Shown: positions 9,790-19,830, counted from the stretch's first letter. The stretch: 64,000 nucleotides of DNA from Mesostigma viride (GCA_009746045.1 RPFO01000022.1:4767202-4831201), one strand, 5' to 3'. A program made the numbers and translations. The notes: generated from the letters alone by a model not told the origin.

Positions 9790-10491
9790 TGTAACAACCA
9801 AATGTTACATCCAAAGTTTTCCTACTGTTGATCTTATTATGAGTTCTTTAGGACAATTATTTGGAAGTTAGGAGGCTTCGACGTCTGATGGATATTGGGC
9901 CTGCTGAGATCTGCTGAGATCTGAATTATTGTTCTACCCTCATTGGTCGTGGCCTGATCCACGTAGGGTACTTTGCATGGTTTTGTTCAGTCAGTCATAG
10001 ATTCTCTTTAATACCGTTGTACCTGGTGGATCTGGTTCCAGGTCATGGAGATTTCGTATGTGCTGGCTTTGTGTTGTGTTGAGGATTCGGAAGCTAAGAT
10101 CTTATCTTGAGTGATCCTCACTTTTGATTGGTCCTTCCGGTTAGGGCTGAGCCGACCCTGCGTGCATGATGACTTTTATCCTGTTGTGGCGGCTGGGATG
10201 TGTGCGTGTAAGAAAGCTAAGCTATGGTGTAATTCAAGGGTTTCCTTGTTTCATCAATCAAACAACCCTCCAAAAGTCAACTATAACTTCAACAGATAGT
10301 CGACTTGGATATAACATTGTCTGTTGTGTCTAACAAGGGTGGGGACTCATTCCCTTAACTGTTGAAGATCCATCTTCATTGCTTCTCTGGACGTGAAGTT
10401 ATCTGTCGCGACTCCAACCCAGGTATAAAGATCTTTTCACATCAATGTTGAAACTGAGGCTGTTGCAAACACAACATTTTTAGTCGTTACA
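9790..10491 (+). repeat. 3' LTR of the Ty3/gypsy element
   Basis: 702 bp, same ends as the 5' LTR. It differs at about a dozen places, mostly one-base gains or losses in short runs (GCTAAAG/GCTAAG, CTCGCC/CTCC, GTTTGTGG/GTTGTGG) plus a missing repeat unit. Such an indel-heavy pattern suggests either long-read consensus error or limited age. GTATC follows at 10492-10496. Confidence 0.95.
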
Positions 10492-11171
10492 GTATCGATC
10501 GAGAAGTGGATATGGTCCAGTTGGAACCCGGGCCCGGCGCAGGCTTCGACTGCGGGCTTACCAGCCCCAGCCGCCACTGCTTCTCCAGGGATCATGACAC
10601 TCCCATCCATCAACGTAATCCTGATCTCGATTGGTGGGAAAAGGCTGAGATCGATCACGCGAGGGTCGCCAGAGAGGAACCCGAGCCAGTTGTCGATAAC
10701 TCCAGGGATGTTCGTATGCTTGGCGACATCTGCTGGTTCCCTGTCTGTCAGCGCGACGTCGGTGATGTTGTTCCCGGACCATCCAGACGGTGCTTGGGCG
10801 TTGTCATGACCGACGCCGCCGTGAACAGTAAGCAAAGTCCGATACAACTGGTGGTAGTCGTTAATTGAGTCCACGCTCTGGCCGCCGACCAGCACCTCCA
10901 AACGCCTGATCAGCGACGAAGTGTATCTCGGAAACTTACAGAACCCGGTCGTAGCCGCCTCGGACGCCTTGAAGTACATGGCGAAACTGTGAAGATCGGC
11001 AAATCCGCTCGTCGGCAAACAAACAGCCACGACCGAACCCTGTTTAATGCCCGAGTTCGCGGACAGAGTGGACAATTGCACGCGGGACGTCGAGTGCTGG
11101 CCGAGAGCCTTTACGATGTATTGCATCGTTTTGGGAATAGCGCAGTTGTACCAAGAACCGTCGGATGCCAT
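10492..11171 (-). pseudogene. Major capsid-like protein, N-terminal half (split by Ty3 element)
   Basis: ATG at 11171 opens a frame of 226 residues up to the retrotransposon boundary at FSID. Notable phrases are SRVQLSTLSANSGIKQGS, SSLIRRLEVLVGGQSVD and SINDYHQLYRTLL. A strand-rich segment with a conserved patch I-R-R-L-x-V-x-x-x-G-Q-x-V-x-x-I-x-D-Y is typical of hexon-like (double jelly-roll) capsid proteins of Polintons and related viruses. With the part at 479-1085 the protein would be 428 residues, a normal size for that family. It lies in a six-gene minus-strand block with tight spacing. Function is inferred from synteny and motif resemblance. A structural comparison would settle it. Confidence 0.62.
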
Positions 11172-11209
11172 GAGAGCGTTGTATACCAGCTACTTAGATA
11201 ATATTCTGG

Positions 11210-11494
11210 CTAGTGGAGGAACTGACCCAGAAGCGGATTCGCGGCCTTGTGTGCGTCAACCTTACGTTCGAGGGAAGACAACGCGTCCAACCCGGTTTTC
11301 GCGACACGGTACGCCGTCCCGAGGACCGGGGAAGCTTCGATCAACTTGCTCGGGACATGCCCGAGAGCCGAATCGGCAGCACCCGCGGCAGTTTTCACGA
11401 GACGCGCGCCATGTCCCACTTTTCTGATAGCGTCGCCGGCTACATGTCCGATCTTTCGCACGGTGTTGACAACCTTTCCGAAATCGAGCTTCAT
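11210..11494 (-). CDS. Small basic amphipathic virion-type protein (94 aa)
   Basis: A 94-residue protein rich in Lys, Ala, Gly and Val with heptad-like amphipathic helices (KVVNTVRKIGHVAGDAIRKV, GLDALSSLERKVDAH). Its start overlaps the stop of the penton-like gene by 4 nt (ATGA-type overlap) and it ends 38 nt before the capsid ATG, so it belongs to the same transcription block. Small amphipathic proteins next to the capsid gene often act as membrane-active or cementing virion components (adenovirus protein VI is a known example). I infer that class only from size, composition and position. Confidence 0.5.
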   Translation of the reverse strand: MKLDFGKVVNTVRKIGHVAGDAIRKVGHGARLVKTAAGAADSALGHVPSKLIEASPVLGTAYRVAKTGLDALSSLERKVDAHKAANPLLGQFLH

Positions 11495-12270
11495 TCGTCC
11501 TCTTCGTCGTTTATAACAGAATGCTGAGATATCTTTCTGGCGGGCAGGACTTCCCCGCCCAGCGCCATGTACCGCAGGACGCTCGCGATCTTCCGCGACT
11601 CCACGCCCATCGCTTTTTGTGGCGATATCCGGAAACTGAGCTGAACAACCCAGTCACTATACAATTGGACCGGCACGTCGTCCTCGTCCAGCAGGCGGAG
11701 ACTGATACCGCGCGGGGAATCGCGCATGTGCTGCCATAGCGGAGTCTGTGCCTGCCACACGATCGGCTCGAGGAATTTGCTGAGATTCGGACAGCAAGCC
11801 AGTAAGCCCCCGTAGACAGCCCCGTGAGTCGCGGAGACGACATTACCCCGCACGATGTCGGCGTACACGTAGACGGCCCTCAGGCGTCCGTTCGTAGCGG
11901 GTCGGTTGCTCACGATCACGTTTTGCCCGTTGGACGCGTGAACGCCCGGAACAAGTCCAAGGACACGCCCGACCGACTCGCCGACTCGTAGCTGGAACGG
12001 TGAACTGGCCGCAAACGTGTACAAACTGTTCGCGCGGTCGTACGTGACCGCGAAAGAACTGTCGATGGTCTGCAATACCGCCTCGATATTATGTCGATTC
12101 TCGATCGTCGTCCACGATCCAAGTGGGAGCGAGACAGTGTGGGCGGTCTGCATCACTACCTCAACCATCAAAGGTTGGTCGGGTTGATGTGCGTCTGTTC
12201 GAATGGAATTGTGAGGAGAGTCAACCCCACGTCGTGGTAATCCTCCAACAACCCGGCCGGGATATCCCAT
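11491..12270 (-). CDS. Penton-like minor capsid candidate (259 aa)
   Basis: ATG at 12270, though an internal ATG at 12168 (MVEVVMQTAHTVSLPLG) is an equally good start because the first 34 residues look non-conserved. Motifs fit a family found beside the capsid gene in Polinton-type elements: a mid-protein leucine motif (VGRVLGLVPG), a YVYADIVRGNVV strand, and a C-terminal GISLRLLDEDDVPVQLYSD...VVQLSFRI segment, which matches the I-x-I-x-L-x-D-x-x-G-x-x-V ... LHFR ending of those proteins. This points to a minor capsid (penton) role at the fivefold vertices. No frameshift is visible. It overlaps the downstream 94-residue gene by 4 nt. Confidence 0.5.
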   Translation of the reverse strand: MGYPGRVVGGLPRRGVDSPHNSIRTDAHQPDQPLMVEVVMQTAHTVSLPLGSWTTIENRHNIEAVLQTIDSSFAVTYDRANSLYTFAASSPFQLRVGESVGRVLGLVPGVHASNGQNVIVSNRPATNGRLRAVYVYADIVRGNVVSATHGAVYGGLLACCPNLSKFLEPIVWQAQTPLWQHMRDSPRGISLRLLDEDDVPVQLYSDWVVQLSFRISPQKAMGVESRKIASVLRYMALGGEVLPARKISQHSVINDEEDE

Positions 12271-12276
12271 GTCGGG

Positions 12277-12582
12277 TCATGAAGACTGCCCCTTGTCCTG
12301 TTCTCGGTCCTTAGGGTCAGCGTCCGGCACTCCTGTACGTGATCCCTCATTCTCTGTTATAAGCTCCGATTTAATCTCGTTCCTGCCGTGGACCACGACC
12401 TTCCCCTCGCCACCCGCGAGACCTCGCGCGCTACGTTTTAGCTGTCGCCTCTCCTTCCCGGTCAGCGGCTTACTTCGGCAATAGAACATAGCCGATTCTA
12501 GAAATTCACGAGGGACGTCGGGGTACAAGATCATCCACTGGGCGATCTGAAGCATTTCAGCGTCTGACAGCTCCATTCGCAC
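12277..12582 (-). CDS. 101-residue protein of the virion gene block, function unknown
   Basis: ATG at 12582. The first half is helical (MELSDAEMLQIAQWMILYP, FLESAMFYCRSKPLTG) and the second half is basic then acidic and polar (RRQLKRSARGLAGGEGK). It ends 6 nt before the penton-like start and begins 21 nt after the zinc-finger gene, so it sits in the same compact block. I do not recognise a family. Confidence 0.5.
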   Translation of the reverse strand: MRMELSDAEMLQIAQWMILYPDVPREFLESAMFYCRSKPLTGKERRQLKRSARGLAGGEGKVVVHGRNEIKSELITENEGSRTGVPDADPKDREQDKGQSS

Positions 12583-12603
12583 TGAAATCGTTTTATGTTC
12601 TGT

Positions 12604-13164
12604 TTAGAAATTTATCCGCGAGCTCGGACCAGCCCCTTTATCACCGACCGGGACACCTTCTGTCACGTGATGTTTGTCTCGTAGGTGAGTATTCAATCTC
12701 CGACTATCGACAAACGTATTCTTGCAGCCAGGGACCGTGCAGTTAACTCTGTCAGTCACACTTGCGACTCGCACTCTGGGACGAGGCGGCGTCCTCGCCA
12801 CGGGCTCTCTAGCAGCTGGCGGAGGCGCGGATCCCACGATCTCTACGCGGAGAGGCTCGTCAGACCCTGCGCCGAGGGCAGCAGCCGGTTCTGGAGCCGG
12901 AACGGAGGCCGGTTGGTCGTAGGCGGACAATGGTGGGTAGACTACAGGGCGAGAGTTTGCAGCAAGAGCCGCCAGCAACATCGCGTCCTTAAACCCGCGG
13001 ACCTCGGCGACCTTCCCCTTTTTCGCGGGACGGGTCATATGAGGCGAATGGATGACGATCGAGTTCGTAAGCGCGGTCGTCACGGTCTTCTTCGGAGGCG
13101 CGCCGGCCTTGCGCGGGGCTTTGGACGGTTTCTTAGCTGGACGTTTTGATGTCTTTCGTGGCAT
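12604..13164 (-). CDS. Basic C2H2 zinc-finger protein, core-protein candidate (186 aa)
   Basis: ATG at 13164. The N-terminus is extremely Lys/Pro/Arg-rich (MPRKTSKRPAKKPSKAPRK), the middle is Ala/Pro-rich and disordered, and a single classic C2H2 finger is visible near residues 140-165 (CTVPGCKNTFVDSRRLNTH). A lysine-rich tail plus one finger suggests a DNA-packaging or DNA-binding virion protein. It is the first gene of the minus-strand virion block. Viral core protein is my inference. A host-derived transcription regulator is the alternative. Confidence 0.5.
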   Translation of the reverse strand: MPRKTSKRPAKKPSKAPRKAGAPPKKTVTTALTNSIVIHSPHMTRPAKKGKVAEVRGFKDAMLLAALAANSRPVVYPPLSAYDQPASVPAPEPAAALGAGSDEPLRVEIVGSAPPPAAREPVARTPPRPRVRVASVTDRVNCTVPGCKNTFVDSRRLNTHLRDKHHVTEGVPVGDKGAGPSSRINF

Positions 13165-13189
13165 GGTGTGTCCTTGACATATCGCAAAG

Positions 13190-14800
13190 ATTTTAAACGA
13201 GCCAAGTCACCGCCGCGAAGATCTCTCCACTCGCCGCCACCCCTGATCTCGAGCGACAGTGCTCGACTTGCGGCTTGATGTACGCGACTGCTCTGCCGTG
13301 GGCGCACTCGGTTCAATGACCTTGGTTCGCTGGCTCTCTCACAGGTTTCTGTGGCCGGCATGGCCGTGATCATTGGAGTTGGTTGGCCAGGGGTAATGGA
13401 GCTCACCGCATGGCCGGCCAAAGCCGCTGTTGCGGTGAGATTGTGCAGTGCGTTGTGGCACTGCTGGACCGACGAGACTTGGAGCCCACCGGTAACCTTC
13501 ATGACTGATTTGCTCCCGCGCCTCACGAATGGTGTGCATGGAGGCTCATCAGTGGTGCATGGTGCAGCGCAGGTAATAGAATTCATGCCAAAGTCGCAGC
13601 GTATTCTCGTCACAATGCTTACGCACCCGACTGCATGATCGATTGTCTTCCCTGGCCCTGCAGTTTGTAGGTGCCAACACGAAACCGGCATTTGGGTGCA
13701 CAATAAGCACGCAGCACGCTTGGTCTGACACGTAGCTGTGTGGGGCGACCACGTCACCCACACTGACTTGATAAAATTGTCCAGCAGCAGTTGTCCAGGA
13801 GACCGTTCCCTGCAAAAGTTGCGGTATGGGAAGACAAGCAATGCAATTTACATAAAAACGCAAGCACTAGTCAGCTACCATTCCCATTGAATCACAACCA
13901 ACAAGCAAGCCATAGTCTACGTGGCTGAAGCTAAGTTCAATTGCAGAGTGCCTTCCTACCAAGAGAAATCGATTCCCTCGCGGGGGCGTGCAAACTCACG
14001 CATAGTGTAGCCCGCAGCCCTACCGCTTTGCAACCCCCCACGAGTGAAATTTTATATTTTATAGTGCCAAGCCGTGCAGGGTTTTATATACACACAGTGT
14101 AGAGCACTACTGTACACACAGTCTATAGCATTGTCAACCAAGCAAATCCAAATACATGTCACAGAAACAGTTTTCCTTCAAACACACCTTGTATAACGAG
14201 CCGCCAGGAGCAAACTCGACCGGCGAGGTGCCCTCACTCTGAGAAACCAAAGGAGTCCCAACAGGAACTCCTACAGTGATAGGAACTCCTTCCGCCGTCG
14301 CGTTGCTCAGCGTCGTTTGCGGCACTTCACCGGACGGCTGCAAGTGCTGTCATCGCCGTTCGCCAGCCCTGAGACTTCCGGCAAGTGCATGGCTCTGCGG
14401 CGTTTCCTGTGTGACCCCAGATGTCGCAGCCGTTCCCGGATGCGTAATTCCTGGTGAGGGCCCTGCTCCGAAAGCCACCTCTAGCTGCCGTGAGGTGGGG
14501 TCGTTGGGACTCAGCCTAAACCTGTTAGTAAAGGCAGCCATGGCATCGTCTGGGGTATCTCCTGGTAACTGAGCATCGGGCACCGTGCGTACTGCACACA
14601 TTTCCAAACAGTCTGTCCACTGCTGTTAGTACCGGTAGGGTCCGGTGACAGCAAAAACGTGCATGCAGCATGCGCCTTTCTCCCGCACTTTCCGGAGCAT
14701 TCGCAGGTAGCGCCCTTGAGAAACTTAGGGTCATTGCCATTTGCGGAGGCTACATGGCACTCTGCGATACCAGCCTCACAGTTAGCATCGTCCAATGCAT
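13190..14800 (-). pseudogene. Cysteine-rich protein remnant, frameshifted, unrecognised
   Basis: A succession of minus-strand frames reads like one degraded protein or a set of exons. 14795-14590 has a Cys cluster (FLKGATCECSGKCGRKAH then VWKCVQYARC). 14580-14350 and 14343-14134 read on in other frames (FTNRFRLSPNDPTSRQLEV, GVPVGTPLVSQSEGTSPVEF). 13830-13640 has GTVSWTTAAGQFYQVSVGD followed by CCVLIVHPNAGFVL, and further Cys pairs follow to about 13540. The order Cys-rich, Ser/Thr/Pro-rich, then a BAH-like VGDVVAPHS segment recalls accessory regions of large algal transposase genes, but I cannot name the family. It lies just upstream of the viral block and on the same strand. Confidence 0.3.
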
Positions 14801-14944
14801 CGTCGGCAGTATAGGCATGGGAGAAACCTCACGTAATTGTTACTGATCATAGTCAGAGCCGGTTGATCAATGCGCTTTGCGACTTGCGGGCACAATTAAA
14901 GTTGAACTCCTGCGCTCACAGCCTCCGTTGAGCAAACCTGTTTC

Positions 14945-15239
14945 AATTGCCAACCGAGATGTCAAGTTGTCAAACGAGATGTCAAGTTGACAACCGAAGT
15001 GCCTACTAACATGTCAACTAAAAGTCTAAAGCCGCAATCGACAGTACTACAAGTTGACATGTTAGGAGGTAGGCCGGTTTTGCGCAATTGACTACCTCCT
15101 AACATGTCAACTTGTAGTACTGTCGATTGCGGCTTTAGACTTTTAGTTGACATGTTAGGAGGCACTTCGGTTTCCAACTTGACATCTCGTTTGACAACTT
15201 GACATCTCGTTTGACAACTTGACATCTCGGTTGGCAATT
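14945..15239. repeat. 295-bp near-perfect palindrome (foldback element)
   Basis: Two arms of roughly 130-140 bp, about 14945-15080 and 15102-15239, are inverted copies separated by a loop of about 20 bp (GGCCGGTTTTGCGCAATTGA). Each arm holds a shared core (TGTCAACTAAAAGTCTAAAG on one strand) and short direct repeats of GACATCTCG[TG]TTG[AG]CAA at the outer end, three on the right and two or three on the left. It could form a long hairpin in DNA or RNA. It is consistent with a foldback MITE or a small-RNA-generating hairpin. I see no coding content. Confidence 0.85.
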
Positions 15240-15658
15240 AATTGACCATCTTGTAATTTGATGCCTGCAAGTCGGTGAACAACCTGTCAGCTCGCCGACC
15301 AACTCGACTTCCCGCCTAACTCAGGTGCTTCCCGCGTATTATGCATCACACTTTACTGCCAGGTTGGCTTGTCCCATTCTGCGTACTTCAGCGGCAACTT
15401 GCATTTTGCCACTGTCGACTAACTGCTTGTGAATGTGTTACGAGGTAGCAATGCATTACGAGGATGAACTGATGTAAATGTGTGGAAATTAGCTCAGTCT
15501 TCTGTAGGAGTTGTGCATTGACTACTAGTTTCTCTAGATATCAGTCGGTCATGTGGACAGGTCCACGTTGACAGCTGCGCACCATGCGTTGAAAATGGCG
15601 TTCGAGGTCAGCCACCCCCGGCGGCAGGACAGCAGCCTTTGTCGACAGGGATGGTAGC
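15240..15658. other. No recognisable feature
   Basis: AT-moderate sequence between the palindrome and the next gene. I see no coding frame, repeat or RNA gene that I can support. Confidence 0.4.
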
Positions 15659-18600
15659 GTGTGCGTCACCAATGTTGGCTCCCTCGGCACGGATTCTAAC
15701 CAGCCGGGGGCAGCTGGCTGCCTTGGTAGCGAACGCAGGCAAGCAGGGAGAAAGAGCATCGCCACGGTGCGGTCGGAGAAACTGGTGGACAGCGTCATCG
15801 TCGCTGACATGAGCCTTATTCGCACATGCTGCCAAAAGGATTGCATGGGACCAGTCAGCACCTCAGTCCGGGATTTCCGAGTCTGGTGTGCAGCCAGAGA
15901 AAAGTACCTTGGCTTGCAAAAGCAGGAGGAGCGCAGCCAATTCGTGGTCAGTCTGCTGCAGAAGCACGGACTTCAGAACATCGTCGTCGAGCCGCCGGGA
16001 GGCACGCATCCCGATTTATTGGAAGTACGATGTGAAGGGCCAGATGTCCCTGCCTGTGAGCATGCCAAATGGTGACAAGGCCGAGATTGTCGCCTGCCAC
16101 AAGGTTATAATCCAGGCTGTCCTGTGCATCTCGGCACCTGTGTGGCACAGTCTCTTGAAGGCGGCGGTGCATGCAGAGTCTGTGCACGAGTCGGGCGAGT
16201 TCGCCTACGATGATATCGCCCTCGACGAGCTAGGCTTGACCTCTGAACAGCTGCAGCAGGCAGACAAGGCGGCGCGGATCACCGGTCGCAGTGAGGTGAG
16301 GGAGGTGACTGCTAATTGGATCATTGCGTACGCGCAGAGCAAGGGCGACTACAACCCAGCGAGCGGTGAGAATGTGGTGCAGCTGGACCTCGACTGTCTG
16401 AAGCTCAGTGATCTGGGAGCAGGACTACTGCGAGGATGTGCGTAGCATGGTGGGCGACCACCTGGACTACAAGGCCTTTCGTGAGGTGTGGCTCAAGGTG
16501 GCAGAGGGCAACTACCACCCTGGCTCCCCCAAGATTGTCTTCAGGATTTTCAAGCGCAATGCCGGCATCTGCAACGACTGCGCCAACCTCAGGGAGATGC
16601 GGAAGGGCATCGGGCAGCGGCAGGACCTGCGCGCCACGTACGAGAAAGCGTGGGCCCTGCACAACGCAAGCCACCGAGATGAGAGGCGATACTTCTACGA
16701 GCGCAGGCACGAGTTCATGCTCGCGCTGTGTCTCTGGGCGTTCCTGCAGATCGTCATCGACAAGATGGACAAGCAGAAGAGCCGCGTGCCTTTCCTCTCC
16801 AACGGCTCCGATGTGTGGAAGCAAGTGGCTGACGGCGTGTTCCCGTTTTCCTGTTACGCGTGCGTGGTGCATGGCTGGAAGGCCCTCTTTTACTGTGGCC
16901 TGCCCTACTTGTTGACCAAGGGGCAGACGGGCTCCCTTACTGTCACCATGCTGATGCCATGCAGGATGCTCTATCGCTGGTGTGCAAGGCTGAGCCATGG
17001 GCGAAGGACGGGAGGCCAATGCCACCTGACTTAGCTCCATGTGCAGGTTGACGGGTGGAGCGAAAACCGAAACAACACGGTGCTGTGTTGGGCCGGGATG
17101 CTGGTGGCCACCGGCATGTTCAAGAACGTCTTCCTGCACCGCCTGCTGAGGGGCCACTCGCACTGTGACCCAGACCAGATGTTCGGTATCGGTGTGGGTT
17201 ACTTGAAGGACGGACGCTCCGGCTTGGAGTGCACACCCTATGCGACGCTAGAGGCGTCTATCGGGGGCTGGAAGGATGCCTTCAAGAACTCAGACTTGCC
17301 GACCCGACCATGAGATGCGTCACGTGCCGGACGGGACGATGGTGCGGATGCTGGCTGAAGCCTACAACGTGGCCGCCTGGATCGCGAAGCATAAGGACAA
17401 GGACTTGGCTGGGTGGGCCAACAGCGCCGATTTTTGCCAAGACATCGGGCCCGACAGCATTCCCTACAAGGGGCCAGCGTCAGCTAAGCCGCACCACACC
17501 CATTTTCGCAAGGCCGAGGATGGCCGGGCATATTTCGGGTGGCAGCTTCTCCGCCGCGGCACCTGGTTCCCGGTGGGCAGTAAGGAAGGACAGCCCATGT
17601 ACACCGAGGACGGGGAGGTTTACTATGGGTGCCGGGTGTTTGCTCCAGGCACGCCGATGGAAGACCTGGAGACGCCATCGCCCTGGTATATCTGTTCGAC
17701 GCGGACTGGTTCAAGAATGAACTCCCGCGCATCAAGCGAGTGATGGAGGGCATCCCTGGCAACCCGAACCTGCGGCGCTATTTCTCGAGCTGCATGCCTG
17801 AGCTCCTGTCGTGGGGCGACTGGCTGGACAAGCTCCCAAGGCAGCCCGGCGCAGTCCCGGTGGAGTGGGAAATCGAGCCGTGGCTGACACCCGCCATGAT
17901 ACGTGCCATTCGCGGCCGTGCACCGGCAGCGCCTATACTCCTGAGCTGACGCGGGACGAACGTCTGGTCGAGCTGGCCACAGAGGCGGCTCGCATCGCGC
18001 AGCCCCTGGTCGAGCCGGTCCGCCACGCCGGCTTCACGCAGGCTGCATGGGAGCGGGCGAATCACCGCATTGAGCTGCAGGTCGCGTCACGCACCGCCTG
18101 CGATGCGTTGAAAGCAGGTGACAGTGTTGTGGCAGTCTTGCCGGAGCACGTGGCGTCAAGCCCCACGTGGACGCCAGTGGTCTACGCCACCGTGGCGTCC
18201 GTGGTGCCACCTCAGGTATAGGCACGGAGGGGCAGCGCTACAAGCTGGAATGCTTCCGCGCACCGTCCTACTTTGCAGGAAGTGGCAGCGCTGGAGCCCC
18301 CACTCGGCCATTTGTCCACCGCCGAGAGGGGTGCCGAAGCACACTTTTCAGGTGGCACCCTCGTCCATCCTCTTGTCGACGTGGAACAAGGGGAAGAAGA
18401 AGTATGCCGTTTCACTCAGCAAGGACGGCGTGCTGCTGAAGAACACAAGGGACGCCATCGCCAACACGCCCGCGCTGGTCACGGCGATGAAATGGGATGG
18501 CTGCGTCTCCCAGCAGGCCACGGAGGACTCCGCAAGCCGCGCGTTCCAGGATCTCGTGGCTGGCGGGATTCCGGTGTGCGCCATGTTTCAGGCAAGGCGG

Positions 18601-19131
18601 GAGCACGGCAGGGTGGCGGCGGTCGATGCCGCTCGTCAAACGGCCCTCATCCGCTGGCACGATGACCCGACTCATGCATGGGAGGAGGAATCATACTGGC
18701 ATCAATGCTCATACCTGACGTACCTGCAGTCGCTTTTGTGTTGGTGCCCTGGGATCGTTATCCCACAGCTTGAGGAGGGCATTCTTGCAGCGGGGGACCT
18801 GAAGCTGCAGGGCTCGGCTGGGCAGACTGCAGGGGCTGAGCCTGACGTGGCCGAGGAGGATGCATCCGCACATGCGGAGCCTTCTACGCGAGGCGGTACG
18901 GGGGCGTGCAGACTCGTGGGAGGCGCGGGCAGCCGCCAGCGCACCCGGGCAGCTGGCACAAGTCGTGCGGCACCCCTCGGAGGAGGGAGGAAGCAGTTGA
19001 GGCGGGCGGCAACTGCCACGCGTCACTCCTACAATGCTGCAGATTTGGAGGACAGTGACTTGGGCGAGGAGGATGTGGAGGAGGCCAGCCAGCCCAGCGA
19101 CGAGGAGAACGACAGCATGGATGATGACTGA
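15659..19131 (+). pseudogene. Large transposase-like gene with GHTH-type motif (DUF7869-like), frames broken
   Basis: A plus-strand series of overlapping frames reads like one 1,000-residue protein. In order: a Cys/His entry segment (CCQKDCMGPVSTSVRDFRVW, 15800s), a domain around 16080-16440, ICNDCANLREMRKG and VIDKMDKQKSRVP (16550-16790), then DGWSENRNNTV and LLRGHSHCDPDQMFG (17045-17180), a 17290-17740 segment, a BAH-like stretch (GDSVVAVLPEHV, 18118 on), an intron-like gap 18218-18350 (GTATAG...TTTTCAG) and an acidic tail (DLEDSDLGEEDVEE) ending at 19131. The D..ENRN ... GHSHCDPDQ arrangement matches the D-x-x-x-x-EN-x-N ... GHTHEDID-Q pattern of a widespread transposon-type family annotated as DUF7869, thought to have an RNase H-like DDE fold. 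Frame changes may be introns or indels. Confidence 0.5.
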
Positions 19132-19139
19132 ATACATTG

Positions 19140-19830
19140 TCTTGCCTTGTGAGGCACGGGTGGCATGGGCTGTATTGGCTGGGGGACTGATAGGGTGTGG
19201 TAGTTTGGTGGTGGGTATAGATGCAGCGAGGGCATGCGCGCCGGGCGCACAGCTGGCTGCCAGCACAGCCGGCATGCAGGTACGGCATGCATGAGTCGCG
19301 CGGCACCTTCCGTTGGAGCGTTGAGGCACAGGTGGCATGTGCAGTATAGGCTGGGGGACCGATAGGGTGTGGTAGTTTGGCGGTGGGTATGGATGCAGCA
19401 AGGGCATGCGCGCACAGCTGGCTGCCAGCACAGCCGGCATGCACGTACGGCATGAGTCGCGCGGCACCTTCCGTTGGAGCGTTGAGGCACAGGTGGCATG
19501 TGCAGTATAGGCTGGGCCGGACCGATAGGGTGTGGTAGTTTGGTGGTGGGTATGGATGCAGCAAGGGCATGCGCGCACAGCTGGCTGCCAGCACAGCCGC
19601 CGGGCATGCACGTACGGCATGAGTCGTGCGGCACCTTCCGTTGGAGCGTTGAGGCACAGGTGGCATGTGCAGTATAGGCTGGGGGACCGATAGGGTGTGG
19701 TAGTTTGGTGGTGGGTATAGATGCAGCAAGGGCATGCGCGCACAGCTAGCTGCCAGCACAGCCGGCATGCACGTACGGCATGAGTCGCGCGGCACCTTCC
19801 GTTGGAGCGTTGAGGCACGGGTGGCATGAG
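19140..19830. repeat. Tandem repeat, about 165-bp unit, four copies plus partials
   Basis: Units starting with GAGGCAC[AG]GGTGGCATG recur at about 19150, 19322, 19482, 19649 and 19810 (spacings 172, 160, 167, 161). Each contains a GATAGGGTGTGGTAGTTTGG block, a GGGCATGCGCGC block and a CACGTACGGCATGAGTCG block. It begins just after the stop of the transposase-like gene. Long minus-strand frames across it are products of the repeat and not genes. Confidence 0.9.

Larger units (their letters stand above)
1091..10491 (+). mobile_element. Complete Ty3/gypsy chromovirus inserted in a capsid-like gene
   Basis: A full-length LTR retrotransposon of 9401 bp. It has two LTRs (712 and 702 bp, TGTAACAACC...CGTTACA), a primer-binding site, a polypurine tract, gag, and pol with protease, reverse transcriptase, RNase H, integrase and chromodomain in Ty3 order. 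A 1.6-kb extra 3' region of unclear coding content follows. GTATC duplications flank it. It is inserted antisense within a minus-strand capsid-like gene. Coding frames shift several times. The LTRs remain about 98 percent alike by eye and differ mostly by single-base indels, so the insertion looks young and some frameshifts may be sequence errors. Confidence 0.95.

Noticed and set aside
13080-13841. A single 253-residue minus-strand gene overlapping the zinc-finger gene start
   Set aside because: Its last third runs through the upstream region and N-terminus of the zinc-finger gene in another frame. Only the Cys-rich part above about 13540 looks like coding sequence.
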